Positions 1 through 10,245 of a stretch of DNA of 60,838 nucleotides are shown piece by piece. The notes beneath the pieces are model-generated. The model was not told where the DNA came from. It worked only from the letters and a program-made list of their open reading frames with translations, and searched no databases. Numbering within the stretch: position 1 is the first letter of the stretch; each line of letters starts with the position of its first letter. The translations under genes were made by a program, and so were the position numbers. This stretch comes from Nemertoderma westbladi (Eukaryota > Xenacoelomorpha > Nemertodermatida > Nemertodermatidae): contig JAUCBJ010007615.1 in the NCBI GenBank assembly GCA_032718475.1, positions 1-60,838 of the forward strand, given 5' to 3'.

Positions 1-290
1 AATAAACTAAAGTCAATAGAACAGGTTATAGTTTTATTTTTGGTAGTTATAAAAATGTAAAAAAAATCGACTTCCGTAGGGACAATGTTAAATGTAGAAT
101 CCGGATCCGCGTTTTACTCTGACCCAGCTGAAAGGCATCTCGGGTCTAGCTCGTCAACCATAACACCAGAGGTTTGTGTGACACGTTTGAGACAGAAGTG
201 ACACAGACATTATACTTTAATTTGTGTGAAATATATTGGTACCGTTTAAATAAAGCAATGCGTACTGTATAAAACTCTTTAAGTACTGTA

Positions 291-460
291 AGCAAGCAAG
301 CAGTCGGCCGAGACCGGAGGCGACCCGAAGGCTCCTCTTTCGATAGCTGCTACCCGAAGTTAGGGGTGGGCGCTACTCCTATCCCAAGATTTGCTCCCAG
401 TTATTTAACTGGTACAGTCAATAGATTGCAGGCCCGCGCTCAACCAACTGAGCTACCCCG
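291..460 (-). mobile_element. tRNA-derived SINE (short copy) in intron of NEK11-like gene
   Basis: Read on the minus strand it begins with a tRNA-like head (GCGGGGTAGCTCAGTTGG, an A box) and ends in a (GCTT)n tail. It is flanked by a direct repeat CTTTAAGTACTGTA at 277-290 and 461-474, a target-site duplication. It matches the longer copy at 56246-56890 but has lost the B-box/central part between 'CAATCTATTG' and 'ACCAGTTAAATAACTGGG'. It lies downstream of exon 3 of the kinase gene. Confidence 0.88.
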
Positions 461-530
461 CTTTAAGTACTGTACTTCTAAAGTAGGATGGGGTCGGAAT
501 CCCTCTGTGTCAATGTCTGGGTGACTCACC

Positions 531-678
531 TGGCTTTAAGATCTCGATGAAGCACCCTTCTACTATGCATGTACCGAACTGCCGAGACTAATTGCACAAA
601 CCAATCCATTATCCGTCTTTCATCCATTGTTTTATGGGCCTTCTTATAACGGGTCGTTTCATCCTCTAAGTCGCCTCC
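531..678 (-). CDS. NEK11-like: NEK11-like kinase, coding exon 3 (partial gene)
   Basis: On the minus strand the exon lies between an acceptor (ttacag|GG) and a donor (CAG|gtgagt). It translates to the middle of a protein kinase domain: it opens GGDLEDE, continues through the helix WFVQLVSAVRYMHSRR, and ends in the catalytic loop VLHRDLKA, with Asp of HRD as proton acceptor and Lys as the loop lysine. In human NEK11 the equivalent stretch also starts with an EGRDLDD-like segment and ends HRDLKS. Exon 2 ends in phase 0, matching this exon's start. The DFG and activation-loop exons must lie beyond the left edge; I found none between 1 and 530. Boundaries could be off by one base. Confidence 0.85.
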
Positions 679-800
679 CTGTAAGATAGCAAAGCAATGT
701 TAAATACAATAAGCGCGAAATCGCGCAAAGGTCCGCATCTACTGACACATGAACTGTCTCCTTCAATGGCTTACTACCAATCTTACAACAAAAAAACATT

Positions 801-882
801 CACCGAAATGGGGGATTGAACTCGGTACCTAGAGATCCCAAGTCCCACGGCCCCACGCTCTACCAACTGAGCTACTGGGTAC
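801..882 (-). mobile_element. tRNA-like SINE head in NEK11 intron
   Basis: Minus-strand sequence has an A box (TAGCTCAGTTGGTAGAGCG) and a B box (GAGTTCAATCCC) with tRNA-like spacing, but the acceptor arms do not pair as in a functional tRNA. A different SINE family from the copy at 291-460 is the likeliest explanation. A decayed tRNA pseudogene is possible. Confidence 0.5.
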
Positions 883-2631
883 GTATCAATCCATAATACC
901 AAAACCAAACGAGAAATTAACAACAACCCCAACCCCAACAACAACAACAACGGAGTGAATACTAGAGGTCTCGCTACGCGGGCCGATTAAAATTATCAAA
1001 AAACTATTCAGTAATCATTAACAAGCATACGCAACGCATATCTGTGTATGCATGCATACTATTAATTAGTAGTGGTAGTAGTATTAAAGTGGTTCTACAC
1101 TTCTTTTTTATTGCTTTTTGGTAATATAACACGATCTGAAATTTGGAATTGCCAATATTTCATACATATTGAGATAATTTAAGCTTCAAATATGAATAGG
1201 GGGTGGGGGGGGGGGGGGGGGGGGGGGGGTTGGGGTTTCAAAACGAAATCAAGGTTTAACCTTCTCCGCTCTTTCACATTCGATGTAAAAACGGCAGATT
1301 ATCCTGAAAAATGTAACTGTAAGATGTGTTATATTATTGACATTAGTTTATTACTTTGATTAGAATAACGTGCCGCTCTAACCTGTTCCTTTCCATTAAC
1401 TGATAATTTACATTGTTAATTCGCCATAGGCGAGTTTGTATTTGCGTCAAGCTTCAGATTCTATAGTTATAGGGTGTGAATAATGATTTACCACCCTGTG
1501 AAAAGCTGAGAGTTCCGAAAGTTCCATCAAATGGAAATCCAATCAAACGAATTTCACTGAGACGAATCGAAATTGAATCAATGTTGTAGGAATTATAAAC
1601 TTATCAACACGAATCATGAGGAAATTATATTCACTATTTATTTAGTGATTTTCTATTTTAGAATTTATATAAAACATGTAAAAAAAACATAAACCTACTG
1701 CGCCGATAAAGAACATACAGGTTAAATTATTATTTCGGCTTTTGTGTTTACCATTATATAATATCCAGGTTTTGTAGTTTTTTCCACTTTTTTTCAGTTT
1801 GTTTGTTTTTTCAGAGTTGTTCATTTTTGTAGATTTTGTGGTTTAGTTAGATCGATAGACCTATATGTGATAGATATAGAGCCAGCGCCAAGATAGTTAC
1901 CCAGGCAGGATAATTATATTACTATTTATTTTATATTATATTAATATATTAGGGCCCTTTCATAAATTACGTCATGGTTAATAAGGGGGTTTACAAATAT
2001 GTGACAACCAGGGTGCCAGCCACATTGCCAAAGTGGGGGGAGTCAAAAAGTTTAGGCTTCGAAATACCATGTCTGGAATACCAATACCATACACTGTCTT
2101 AATCAGGTGGGGTCGTTTTCACAAAAAGCGTAAATTTGCTCTATTTCAGCAAATTTTCAACAGATTCCATTAACATTCAGGAGTTTTGGATATTTGAAAT
2201 AGTATTAGTGTATTTTCCTATCATATTATTAGCTTTCTTACTGTTATATGGCGAGTAGGGCGGCATAATAATAATATTGCCAGTGTAGAACAGCGTAGGG
2301 TTTGAAAATATGGAGATGGGCTGGGCTGGAATAAATGTACTTTATGTAGGAGTTATGGTCCCCGATCAGATAATTTGACTTCATTGATAATAATATATGT
2401 ATAAAATGTTAAAAGTACCGGTACGTGATATGCCCCCCCCCCCCCCCCCCCCCCCCATGTGGCTGAGCCACTGGTGACAAGAGTGTGACATGGGGGAATG
2501 CACACGTAATTTTTACGTTAATGCAGCCGAGGAATGCATTAAACTATTATATAAGGAAAACATTATTAGGTATAACATGACTAATAAAACAACAAAACGG
2601 GTGGGAACTTTTCCGAAAAACTTCTACTTAC
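883..2631. other. Intron of NEK11-like gene, no further gene seen
   Basis: This stretch between coding exons 2 and 3 holds AT-rich sequence, a 25-nt G run at 1205-1229 and a 24-nt C run at 2433-2456. No conserved coding segment was recognised on either strand. Confidence 0.6.
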
Positions 2632-2797
2632 ATCACAAAATTCAGTCACAAGGCAGAAATAGTCGACATCCAAAAAACTATCGTAGTATTTAACGATACC
2701 AGGGTGGTCTAGTTTAGCTAACAATCGAGCTTCTCTCATACAGTCAACAGTTTCATCGGGTTGGAGATCTCCTATTGACATTTCCTTAGCAACCTTC
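2632..2797 (-). CDS. NEK11-like: NEK11-like kinase, coding exon 2
   Basis: Bounded by an acceptor (acttcacag|G) and a donor (GAT|gtaagt). It starts in phase 2, completing a Leu codon from exon 1, and ends in phase 0. It encodes the N-lobe core: the VAKEM segment with the probable ATP-anchoring Lys, the alpha-C helix with its Glu (REARLLAKLDHPGIV), and the hinge beta strand YFCLVTEFCD. The ISVGELNPNETV, LLSKLDHPAIVKF and FCIITEYCE segments of human NEK11 align without gaps, so NEK11 is a better match than NEK1-4. The first residues lie outside the simple open frame, so the exon is defined by its splice sites. Confidence 0.87.
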
Positions 2798-2921
2798 CTG
2801 TGAAGTTGACAATATAAATAATTAAGGAAATAAAAAAAAAACTATGAGTAAATTTGTAACAATAAATAATGAAAGCGATGAATTGCAAATTAATTATTGT
2901 TGTATTGGAAAAAAGGCCCAT

Positions 2922-3136
2922 GTGAAGAATACCAGGTTTTCACCAAAATCACAGGTTTCGGAAGGCTTGAATCTAACCAAAACAATAAACGAATTAGTAT
3001 ATGTACAGGTAATAATACAGAAGTAAGCGCTATAAAATACTTAATAAAGATAAATAAAAAAAAAATAAAAAATATCTTCATATATAAAATTCCAATAAAA
3101 AAGTCGACCGAAAAGTGAAATCCTGGTATTCTTCAC
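2922..3136. mobile_element. Small inverted-repeat element (MITE-like) in NEK11 intron 1
   Basis: Terminal inverted repeats of 22 nt with one mismatch: GTGAAGAATACCAGG(t/a)TTTCAC at 2922 and its complement ending at 3136. The interior is AT-rich and non-coding. No convincing target duplication was found, so the superfamily is open. Confidence 0.6.
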
Positions 3137-3259
3137 AAAAATGCAAAATAACTCTTTGTTCTGGCGAGCAATTTTAAACTTAGCAAGATTAACATGTGTG
3201 TACAGTAAAGCAGTAAACGGTTTTGTAGGATAGGGACAACGTGATGGGATGATACTCAC

Positions 3260-3411
3260 AGAACGTCGTCTCCTTGTTTGGGTTTGAGATCGGTTACGAG
3301 GAATACTGTACCGAAGTTACCGGCCCCTAATCGTCGTTCTACGCGATACCGATTCGCCAAAACTCGGTTCTCTTCCTCCGATTGTTTCTTTATTCCTCTT
3401 GACGGCGGCAT
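3260..3411 (-). CDS. NEK11-like: NEK11-like kinase, coding exon 1 with start codon
   Basis: ATG at 3411-3409 opens an acidic/basic leader (MPPSRGIKKQSEEENRVLAN), followed by RYRVERRLGAGNFGTVFLV, which contains the glycine-rich ATP loop GAGNFGTV. The exon ends at a consensus donor (GTTCT|gtgagt) in phase 2 and joins exon 2 to restore a Leu codon. The order leader, RRY, G-loop, VSDKKAKRG-like segment follows human NEK11. NEK11 is known in vertebrates as a kinase of the DNA-damage (G2/M) response; that role here is by homology only. Upstream sequence is probably the 5'UTR and promoter, but no TATA box is evident. Confidence 0.87.
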
Positions 3412-5322
3412 AATTAATGTGAAGGCCAACAGTTATTATTATAAATTATTATAAAATTATAAATTATTTAACATTATTATATATTACATTTTATATAATA
3501 CAATTATAAATAAATGAGTACTAAGGACATTATTAGAACTTTGGAATACGTACGTACGTTGTACAGCTGCCCAATAATAAGTAAGGAATAAGGATGTATA
3601 ACAATAGTAATCAGTTTATATAAATAATACTGTATAAACAAATCAATCACGCCTTTTATGGTTGTCGAAATTCCGCATTATAGACCGAAATTAGAAATAA
3701 AAGTCTGGTTAATAAGACAATTTGGAATTAAACGAATTCAATTCTAATTTATTCGAATCAATTTCATTAAACTCCGATTGTAGGCCTACATCGGTTGCTA
3801 GTACAGGAACTGGGCCGTTCCGTTTACATTAATTAAATTAAGTACCGGTACTGTAGTGAGTGTTACTGAGTGTAGTGAGTGAGTGATATTAGACCAGCAA
3901 CGTTTAACGGAGGTGGGTCGTCATCCCGGTACTGCTATTGAGATCTCAGATCAGTGGCAGCATTGTCCGTTTATACAATGTCTGAATGTACAATCAGACA
4001 ATGTACATCCTTCCCTACAATCCCACCCTACCCCACCACACCAGTTTTAGTAAATTTTTGGTTATTCTTTTTTAATCGTTATTCCATCCAACTGACGGCA
4101 AATATGATACAAATAGGCAATGACAAAGAAAAACGAAGGATCCAAAACTAACAAAGTCAACAAAACCTCGAAATCCAACGCACAAAATTTCGTGACTACC
4201 TTTATCTAATAATTGTAGGCCTACTTCATATTGTTGTAAGGTTAGTGGTTGAGGTACTACTAGGCAATACGTCGGGTTACGCTATCTTTGTCAGGCCTAC
4301 TTCTATCGCTATAGCATCCCTCTACTTTATTTATTGCTACCGGTAGGCAGACTGGTTATGGCAGAAAGAGATTTACATCCAGATAGCAGCTCATGCCTCG
4401 GTTGAAATAGGGGTAGCGTCTGCAGTTGCTAAGGATACCGGTATCCGAGCAACGAAACCTGAATTAAGTTCTATCCAATTACACATTAATTATTGTTAAA
4501 ATTATCACAAATTATCGCTCGGTTATTATTATTATGTATTTATTTATACAATTCTGAAAAGTAGGTTCATAATAAAAACTACAAATATAATTAATTATGT
4601 TATAACGAATTAATTTTGCAAAATGGTCGCTCGCAAATACCATGTCCGTCTGTTTTAAAGTAATATAAAAAAATCAATAAATTAAGGTAAAATCAGGTTT
4701 ACAGTGGCGGTTTTTTCGAACCAAAACAATAAATACAGTCTCATACTTCCGCATTGGTGGGCTGATTGAGTCCTTAACTATTGGTGCCTGTTATATTTTC
4801 AAAGGTCTCTGGACTGGATTGTACCGTACATAATTAAACACAATTTAAAAAACGATGCCCTATATTGAGCTATTAAAGTAATTGAGAATGCAGATCAACT
4901 CACATGGCCCACAAACACCTTACGAATATAGACTTAGTAATATAGACCGCTGACGCACTATAAGCGCACTCGTCAAAAGCAATGTAATGTTGAATCGTAT
5001 TCTCAATGAACTCATAATAATATACTGTATTTAGCGCAAAATGTAAAATAAAACATCAATTTCTGTTGATTATAAAACAAATCCGATTATAGTGTAAGGA
5101 ACTAAAATCGTTGTTTATTTGAACTACCGGTATCAACCGAACAAAACTGAAATTACTCTTGAGGGGCGAGCCACGAAGTTGGCTGTGCCTTAGCGAACTG
5201 ACAATGTTAGGTGGTGTGAGAATATTTACAAATATTGTCGTAGGGGGTCCGTTCTGCAGTTCTCTAGTCTGCCGCTAGAGTGAGAAATGACTGAAAGTCC
5301 TTCTACCGCTAGTGGGCTGAAA
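3412..5322. other. Intergenic, AT-rich, no gene recognised
   Basis: Holds the presumed promoter and 5'UTR of the NEK11-like gene, with a GAGTGAGT-rich stretch near 3860-3890 and scattered TACCGGTA and TAGGCCTA palindromes. At about 5160-5205 it has one end (GGGGCGAGCCACGAAG) of the repeat family seen complete at 53546-54159. Confidence 0.55.
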
Positions 5323-5327
5323 TGAAA

Positions 5328-5898
5328 TGTGACGGGATCGGAGGATCCCAACCGGTGGTTTATGTACGCGTCCCCACCGTGTAAGTGAAAAGGAGTTTGT
5401 GTTATTCCGATGTCGTTGTCAAACTCTGATATACGTTGAGATAATAAGTGATATGGGTGATACAGAGATAGCACAGTAGATAACTGAGATAATAAGGTAA
5501 TATACAGGTGACGGCGGTGACGGTCTTAAATTGTCACCGTACTGCCATGACTGTACTGACTAACTAGAATGAATAAGTGACACAATTACTGGTAATATAT
5601 ATTGCACCGGTTGGCCGTATTACATTACTCAGCGGATGCCTGCTCCCCATTGGCTGATAACTCACTTCTCGCCCTGAACTTTGTGGGAGTGTTTCCCCCC
5701 CCCCCCCCCCCCGCTGCTGTTACTCTCTCTCCTTGACCTCTAACCTCTATTGTCTGAGGCCCTTTGGGGTTTGTCGTCCCCACTTATTGGGGGTGGTACG
5801 AGGTTGATTGGCAATCAACCTCGTGCTTCCCAATATTGCTTAAAGGCGCTCTTTCCCACTTTATGGGGGTTGGTGAGGCGGAATTGAATACGCTCACA
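5328..5898 (-). repeat. 3' LTR of the LTR element
   Basis: 571 bp, the downstream LTR in element orientation. It contains a C run of 18 (5695-5712; 12 in the other LTR) and a 27-nt near-perfect palindrome at 5799-5825 (arms ACGAGGTTGATTG and CAATCAACCTCGT around one G). The termini TGTGA/TCACA are short inverted repeats. Confidence 0.9.
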
Positions 5899-5936
5899 CT
5901 CCCCCCCATGCTATCTTCCCGGTGAGAAGATAGCAT
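5899..5936 (-). promoter_or_regulatory. Polypurine tract and adjoining hairpin
   Basis: On the minus strand CATGGGGGGGAG directly precedes the LTR start TGTGAGCG, the expected place for the plus-strand primer of an LTR element. Just upstream is an 11-bp stem (ATGCTATCTTC at 5908-5918 with GAAGATAGCAT at 5926-5936) around a 7-nt loop. This tract sets the orientation of the element. Confidence 0.75.
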
Positions 5937-7039
5937 CCACCTTTAGAGCGCTACAATTCCGCTGGATCCCGATCTACCATCGGGTGTGGGGTGGAATTAT
6001 TTTCTTCGGAGCCGGCTTTCCAGGCCGCTCCCTATGGGTATGGTATGATATCGCTACCCCGTTTTCCTGGCGTCCCGTGTCGGGGCGATCGTGACTTCCT
6101 CTCACACGACTTTTGTTTCCCCAACACTTTCACCGCTAACTCCGCTCCACTTTCACCCTAACTCTTCCATACTCTCGGACCTCCTCGTCCCTCACTCTGC
6201 CTCTTGCTTCTCCCCCCCCCCCCCCACACTTGAATTGCACCCGCACTCTCTCCGCGCGCCTCCACACCACCTCTCGCTATCTCTCTTGCGTTCTCCTCTC
6301 ATACTCTTCTCACATTCCCCTCATACTCCTCTCATACTCCTCATTCTTCACGCCTGTGGTCCCATCAAGTACCCCTCCTACTCATATCCCGGTAGTGCCT
6401 ATCTGCACGATTCTTATCCCGCAGGATACGAGCTTTCACAATAAATCCTGAACTCCGCCCTGTTGTTTAATGACCACGCACTTATCGGGTCCCACGCATG
6501 TGCGCTCATGTTAGTGGGAGCCGTCTAAGTCCCGTCCTGTCGCCCTAGTCAATTAGTCCCCAGTCCCAGTAGCTAATTGGAAAAAGGTTGTGCTTGACTA
6601 CGGCACATACTGTATAAAATATGAATTACCATATAATTATTATAAGATTATAATTATTATTATTATATATATTATATTATATGCTCGTCTACATAACGCA
6701 TTTCATTCCTACTACTCACTACTCTCTCTCCGCCTTTCTCGCCTGGCGACTTCTTCCAGTCGCTTCCCCTCAAGTCTATTCGCTTCCGACTTCTCCCACC
6801 TCTGATATGTGTATCCACCTCCCTGTCTACTAGATGCCGGCTGTTGTATTACACCGACTCGCCCTCCAGCTCCGGGTGGTCTACCAGACCTCCGAAGGCC
6901 ACCTAGAAGGCCCTTCTGTAGTTCAGAGGTGATCCTGATATTCTTAACTTTTATTTTAATTTTGTCTTATCCCCATTTGCCCCGGTTCTGTGCTATTATC
7001 CTATCTACCTTTTCTAGCTACTACTTCTACGGTCTCTAC
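5937..7039. other. LTR-element interior, CT-rich, mostly non-coding
   Basis: Pyrimidine-rich on the plus strand. One minus-strand open stretch without an ATG (about 6700-6970) encodes a charged, Arg/Glu-rich peptide including RLEGKRLEEVARRERRRE. It may be a remnant of a second element protein. No enzyme motif was seen. Confidence 0.4.
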
Positions 7040-7345
7040 TCTCTTACTGCTAACTCTACTGACTCCACTAGCTCTACTAACTCCCTGGCTCTACTAGCTC
7101 TACTAACTCTACTCCACTAGCTCTACTAACTCCCTAGCTCTCTAACTCTACTGACTAGCTCTACTAACTCTACTCCACTAGCTCTACTAACTCCCTAGCT
7201 CTCTAACTCTGCTGACTCTCTAACTTCTACTAACTCTCTACCTCTACTGACTCTCTACCTCTACTAACTCTGCTGACTCTCTACCTCTACTAACTCTACT
7301 GACTCTCTACCTCTACTAACTCTACTGACTCTCTACCTCTAACTA
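7040..7345. repeat. Irregular CTCTACTAACT tandem repeat
   Basis: Degenerate short units built from CTACTAACTC and CTACTGACTCTCTACCT fill about 300 bp inside the LTR element. They grade into the longer tandem array that follows. Confidence 0.7.
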
Positions 7346-7461
7346 ATGGTACTACATACCCTCTTACTACTCTCACTAACTCCTCTACCTGCACGTGACG
7401 CTCTGAGTGCCGGCAAAGTGGGTATGTTAATTATGTGGACTACTACTAACTCTTACTAACT

Positions 7462-7770
7462 GGTACTACGTACCCTCTTACTAACTCAACTACCTCCATC
7501 TACGTGGCACTTGCGGTGCCCACAACCACAACCGGTACTACGTACCCTCTTACTAACTCAACTACCTCCATCTACGTGGCCCCAACCACAACTGGTACTA
7601 CATACCCTCTTACTAACTCAACTACCTCCATCTACGTGGCGCTTGCGGTGCCCACAACCACAACCGGTACTACGTACCCTCTTACTAACTCAACTACCTC
7701 CATCTACGTGGCGCTTGCGGTGCCCACAACCACAACCGGTACTACGTACCCTCTTACTAACTCCTAATTA
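7462..7770. repeat. 72-bp tandem repeat inside the LTR element
   Basis: Units start at 7462, 7534, 7594, 7666 and 7738, so lengths are 72, 60, 72 and 72 bp, the second unit lacking 12 bp. Each contains GGTACTACGTACCCTCTTAC. All lengths are multiples of three and leave a Thr-rich frame open on the plus strand, opposite to the element's gag. I treat that frame as a by-product of the repeat. Confidence 0.85.
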
Positions 7771-7994
7771 ACATACCCTGCTCTTACATCAAACATGTCA
7801 TCACGCCCGTGCCCTACTTATTTTAACGCACCCCCTGTACCCTTCTCATCTCTCCCATCTATCTCCCTTCTAGGTCACCCTACTTGTTCTCCCTACGTTC
7901 TTGGTTGTTTATACTGCGGATATTTTGTAATGGGGGAATGTCACCCTGCCCCCCCCCCCCCCCACCGGTGTTATGTTTGGTACTGGGGCTGATG

Positions 7995-8626
7995 TTAATA
8001 TATTGGGGCCCATCCATCTATCTGCAATTTCCCCCTCAACCGGGTCTTTGTTATGTCCCTGGATATTATAGTCATGCTGCTGTATGCCGGTACCGATGTA
8101 GGCCTATCCACTTCTTGCCTACCTACCGGTATGTACTCCACGACTTCCGGATCTAATCCTGTCATTCGCGCTACCCTATCGCCTACACTATCTCTCCCAG
8201 CATGGCCTATAATAGTATGTGCAGTAAGTCCTACAGTATGTCCTGCAGTCTGCATGTGCCCTTCCGAACCGAAGTTTACTCTTCTCGAATCTCGAATCTT
8301 CCCGCGACTACCGTACCCTCGATCGGCAGCTATATCCCGTCGGGAAGTTTCTCTTCGATCCCCTCTCCTGTTCTCATCCTCGTACCGGTACATTCTGTAC
8401 CCCCCTCCTGGCGTGCGGTGCGCCTCCCCGGGGCGACGGCAATATCCCGGAGCTCGACCCCACTGACTCCCTAACTCCATCTCTACTACCGACGGCTCGC
8501 TATCCGTCCTCGCTCTCCGGTTGCTCCTAGCAACGACTCTTCTACAACTATTCTCCGTCGTCGGGTGCCGCGGTTCACCTAACTTGCCCCGCGCATTATC
8601 CGCCGATGCCTGTGGGACATTCTCTG
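7995..8626 (-). pseudogene. Distal segment of gag-like polyprotein (third frame)
   Basis: Minus-strand frame open from the G13 run at 8627-8639 down to a stop at 7995, about 210 codons. The product is rich in Arg, Gly and Asp, e.g. RMYRYEDENRRGDRRETS, with no recognised domain. It follows the preceding segment with only a frame change at the homopolymer. It could be an independent small ORF starting at the Met near 8480; continuity with gag is inference. Confidence 0.45.
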
Positions 8627-8639
8627 CCCCCCCCCCCCC

Positions 8640-9116
8640 TCTCGCCGCTAACCTCTCGTTGTGGGGCTCCTGTAGCCCCCCCCCCCCCCCCCCCTCCGCT
8701 CGTCACTTCTCGCTTCACTACCTCTCACTTTACTTCTACACCCCTCTCTAGTTGACGCACTATCTCTACTGCGGCTGGGTCCATTCACCCCCGCCTCTCC
8801 CCCTACCTTTGTGTGGCCTACCAGGCTATCATTGGCGTTTCCCACCCCCGTTGCTCCCTGCCTACTGACTACGTGGCCTTGCAGGCCCTCGTTGGCCGGA
8901 CTACCTGTGTCTACATTAGCATTAATAGCGCCGTTATCAATACTATTATTTATATTTAAATTAGAATTATTTTTCGAATTATTTGTAATATTTGAATTGA
9001 TATTATTATTTGAATTATTTATATTTAAATTAGAATTACCAGACAAAATATTATTTCCTGCAATAAAAGTTTGATTATTACTATTAATATTAACGTTTTC
9101 TAATCTATTGTTATTA
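8640..9116 (-). pseudogene. Middle segment of gag-like polyprotein (Asn-rich)
   Basis: Immediately 3' (minus strand) of the G25 run at 9117-9141 a different frame is open: GNNNRLENVNIN, a long Asn/Ser/Ile low-complexity stretch, then a Gly/Arg-rich tail reaching the G19 run at 8676-8694. One frame there soon hits a stop at about 8648, while two others stay open to the G13 run at 8627-8639. A length change in the G25 run would fuse this to the upstream gag frame. No domain recognised. Confidence 0.5.
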
Positions 9117-10185
9117 CCCCCCCCCCCCCCCCCCCCCCCCCGCCCGTACAGTCACACCAGTCTTGGGTCTGTCGTTCGGTCCCTGAAAGTGGGGTATTAA
9201 CAAACGTTCCTCTCTCTCCATCCTCTCGCAAACCTTGCTCGGCCAACTCTGTCTCTCTCGCAACCCTCTCAAGCCACCTCACCTCGCGCTCCTTGCACTC
9301 ACTCGCCCTTCTTGCCTCACGCTCTTTACACTGACACGCCAGATTTATTTCCAACACCCTTCTTTCTTTTGCGGAGGATGTAGCAGACTTATCGGTTACG
9401 ACGGACTCCCTCCGCCTTCCCGTCCTACTAACTTTCCCCCGCCTCCCAGAACTTTCTCCGACCGACGAGACCGAATCCTCGGGGTTAACCTCGGATTCGC
9501 CCTCCTCCGGTCCCCTCCAACCCACTAATTTTATTCCCCGGGCATCGACTAAGCATGGCCCTATGTACACTACACCAGGTTCCATACCCCTACATTCCCA
9601 TAGTTCAAACAGTTCGCTGGAAACCCCTCTCGCTCTCTCGTCGGCTAGTTCTCCCTGCCCAAAACGCATTAGGTAATCAAAATGTCTGTTCGACTCACCT
9701 AGCCGCTTTTCTAACTTCACCTGGTCTATCTTGGCCCCTCCTTTGGCTTCCTTTAGTTGTTTCCGGGTCGCGGCGTAGGCTCGTCGGAGCCGGTCGCTGA
9801 CCCCAACGTCCTCGTCGCCGACATCTCCTTTATCCCTCTGGGTCCGTCGTCGTACCGGCGGCCCCACCGTCGCCGTTCCGGTGGGCCGTCCGTCGCCTTC
9901 GGCCTGTGGCTGGCCGGCGACGTCGGTACGTCGACCGCCGTCGTGCGTCGACTCGTCTCTCCCTTCTCTCGACTCGTCTCTCCCTTCTCTCGACTCGTCT
10001 CTCCCTTCTCTCGACTCGTCTCTCCTTCGCTGTAGACGGCCCCCCTCGGTTTGGATTGCCGGATCGCCTATGGTCGACGGATCCGGCGTCGTGGGTCGGT
10101 ACCGTCGCGTCGCGGCCTTGCGGATCGTTAGGTCTTTATCATCATCCGGGGTCCGCGGCGGTGCTGTCTTTCTTTCTCTATTCAT
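9100..10185 (-). CDS. gag-like: Gag-like protein of the LTR element
   Basis: ATG at 10185 lies 61 nt inside the 5' LTR boundary in element orientation; an upstream extension into the LTR is unlikely to be translated. The approximately 361-residue product is highly charged. It has an N-terminal basic/Pro region, four 7-residue repeats DESREGR near residues 52-79 (a 21-bp DNA tandem at about 9950-10025), and a conserved core RRAYAATRKQLKEAKGGAKI...RHFDYLMRFGQGEL...SELFELWE. A Glu/Arg-rich coiled-coil-like tail runs into polyglycine encoded by the 25-nt G run. The core is shared with the decayed element at 33014-36447, which supports it as a real gene product of an element family. I see no CCHC knuckle. 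Gag is assigned by position and lack of alternatives, not by a recognised fold. Confidence 0.6.
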   Translation of the reverse strand: MNRERKTAPPRTPDDDKDLTIRKAATRRYRPTTPDPSTIGDPAIQTEGGRLQRRRDESREGRDESREGRDESREGRDESTHDGGRRTDVAGQPQAEGDGRPTGTATVGPPVRRRTQRDKGDVGDEDVGVSDRLRRAYAATRKQLKEAKGGAKIDQVKLEKRLGESNRHFDYLMRFGQGELADERARGVSSELFELWECRGMEPGVVYIGPCLVDARGIKLVGWRGPEEGESEVNPEDSVSSVGESSGRRGKVSRTGRRRESVVTDKSATSSAKERRVLEINLACQCKEREARRASECKEREVRWLERVARETELAEQGLREDGERGTFVNTPLSGTERQTQDWCDCTGGGGGGGGGVITID

Positions 10186-10245
10186 CTTTACTTCCTCTAC
10201 TCGGTGGCTAGCAGTCACAGTTCGGCAGGTCTTAGAATTTAAGAC

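Noticed and set aside
6091-6444. 117-codon plus-strand ORF
   Set aside because: Ser/Pro/His/Leu-rich product of CT-rich DNA, antisense to the element's orientation, no motif.
7504-7767. Threonine-rich secreted or mucin-like protein
   Set aside because: The frame exists only because the tandem repeat unit is a multiple of three. It lies antisense inside the LTR element and has no flanking gene structure.
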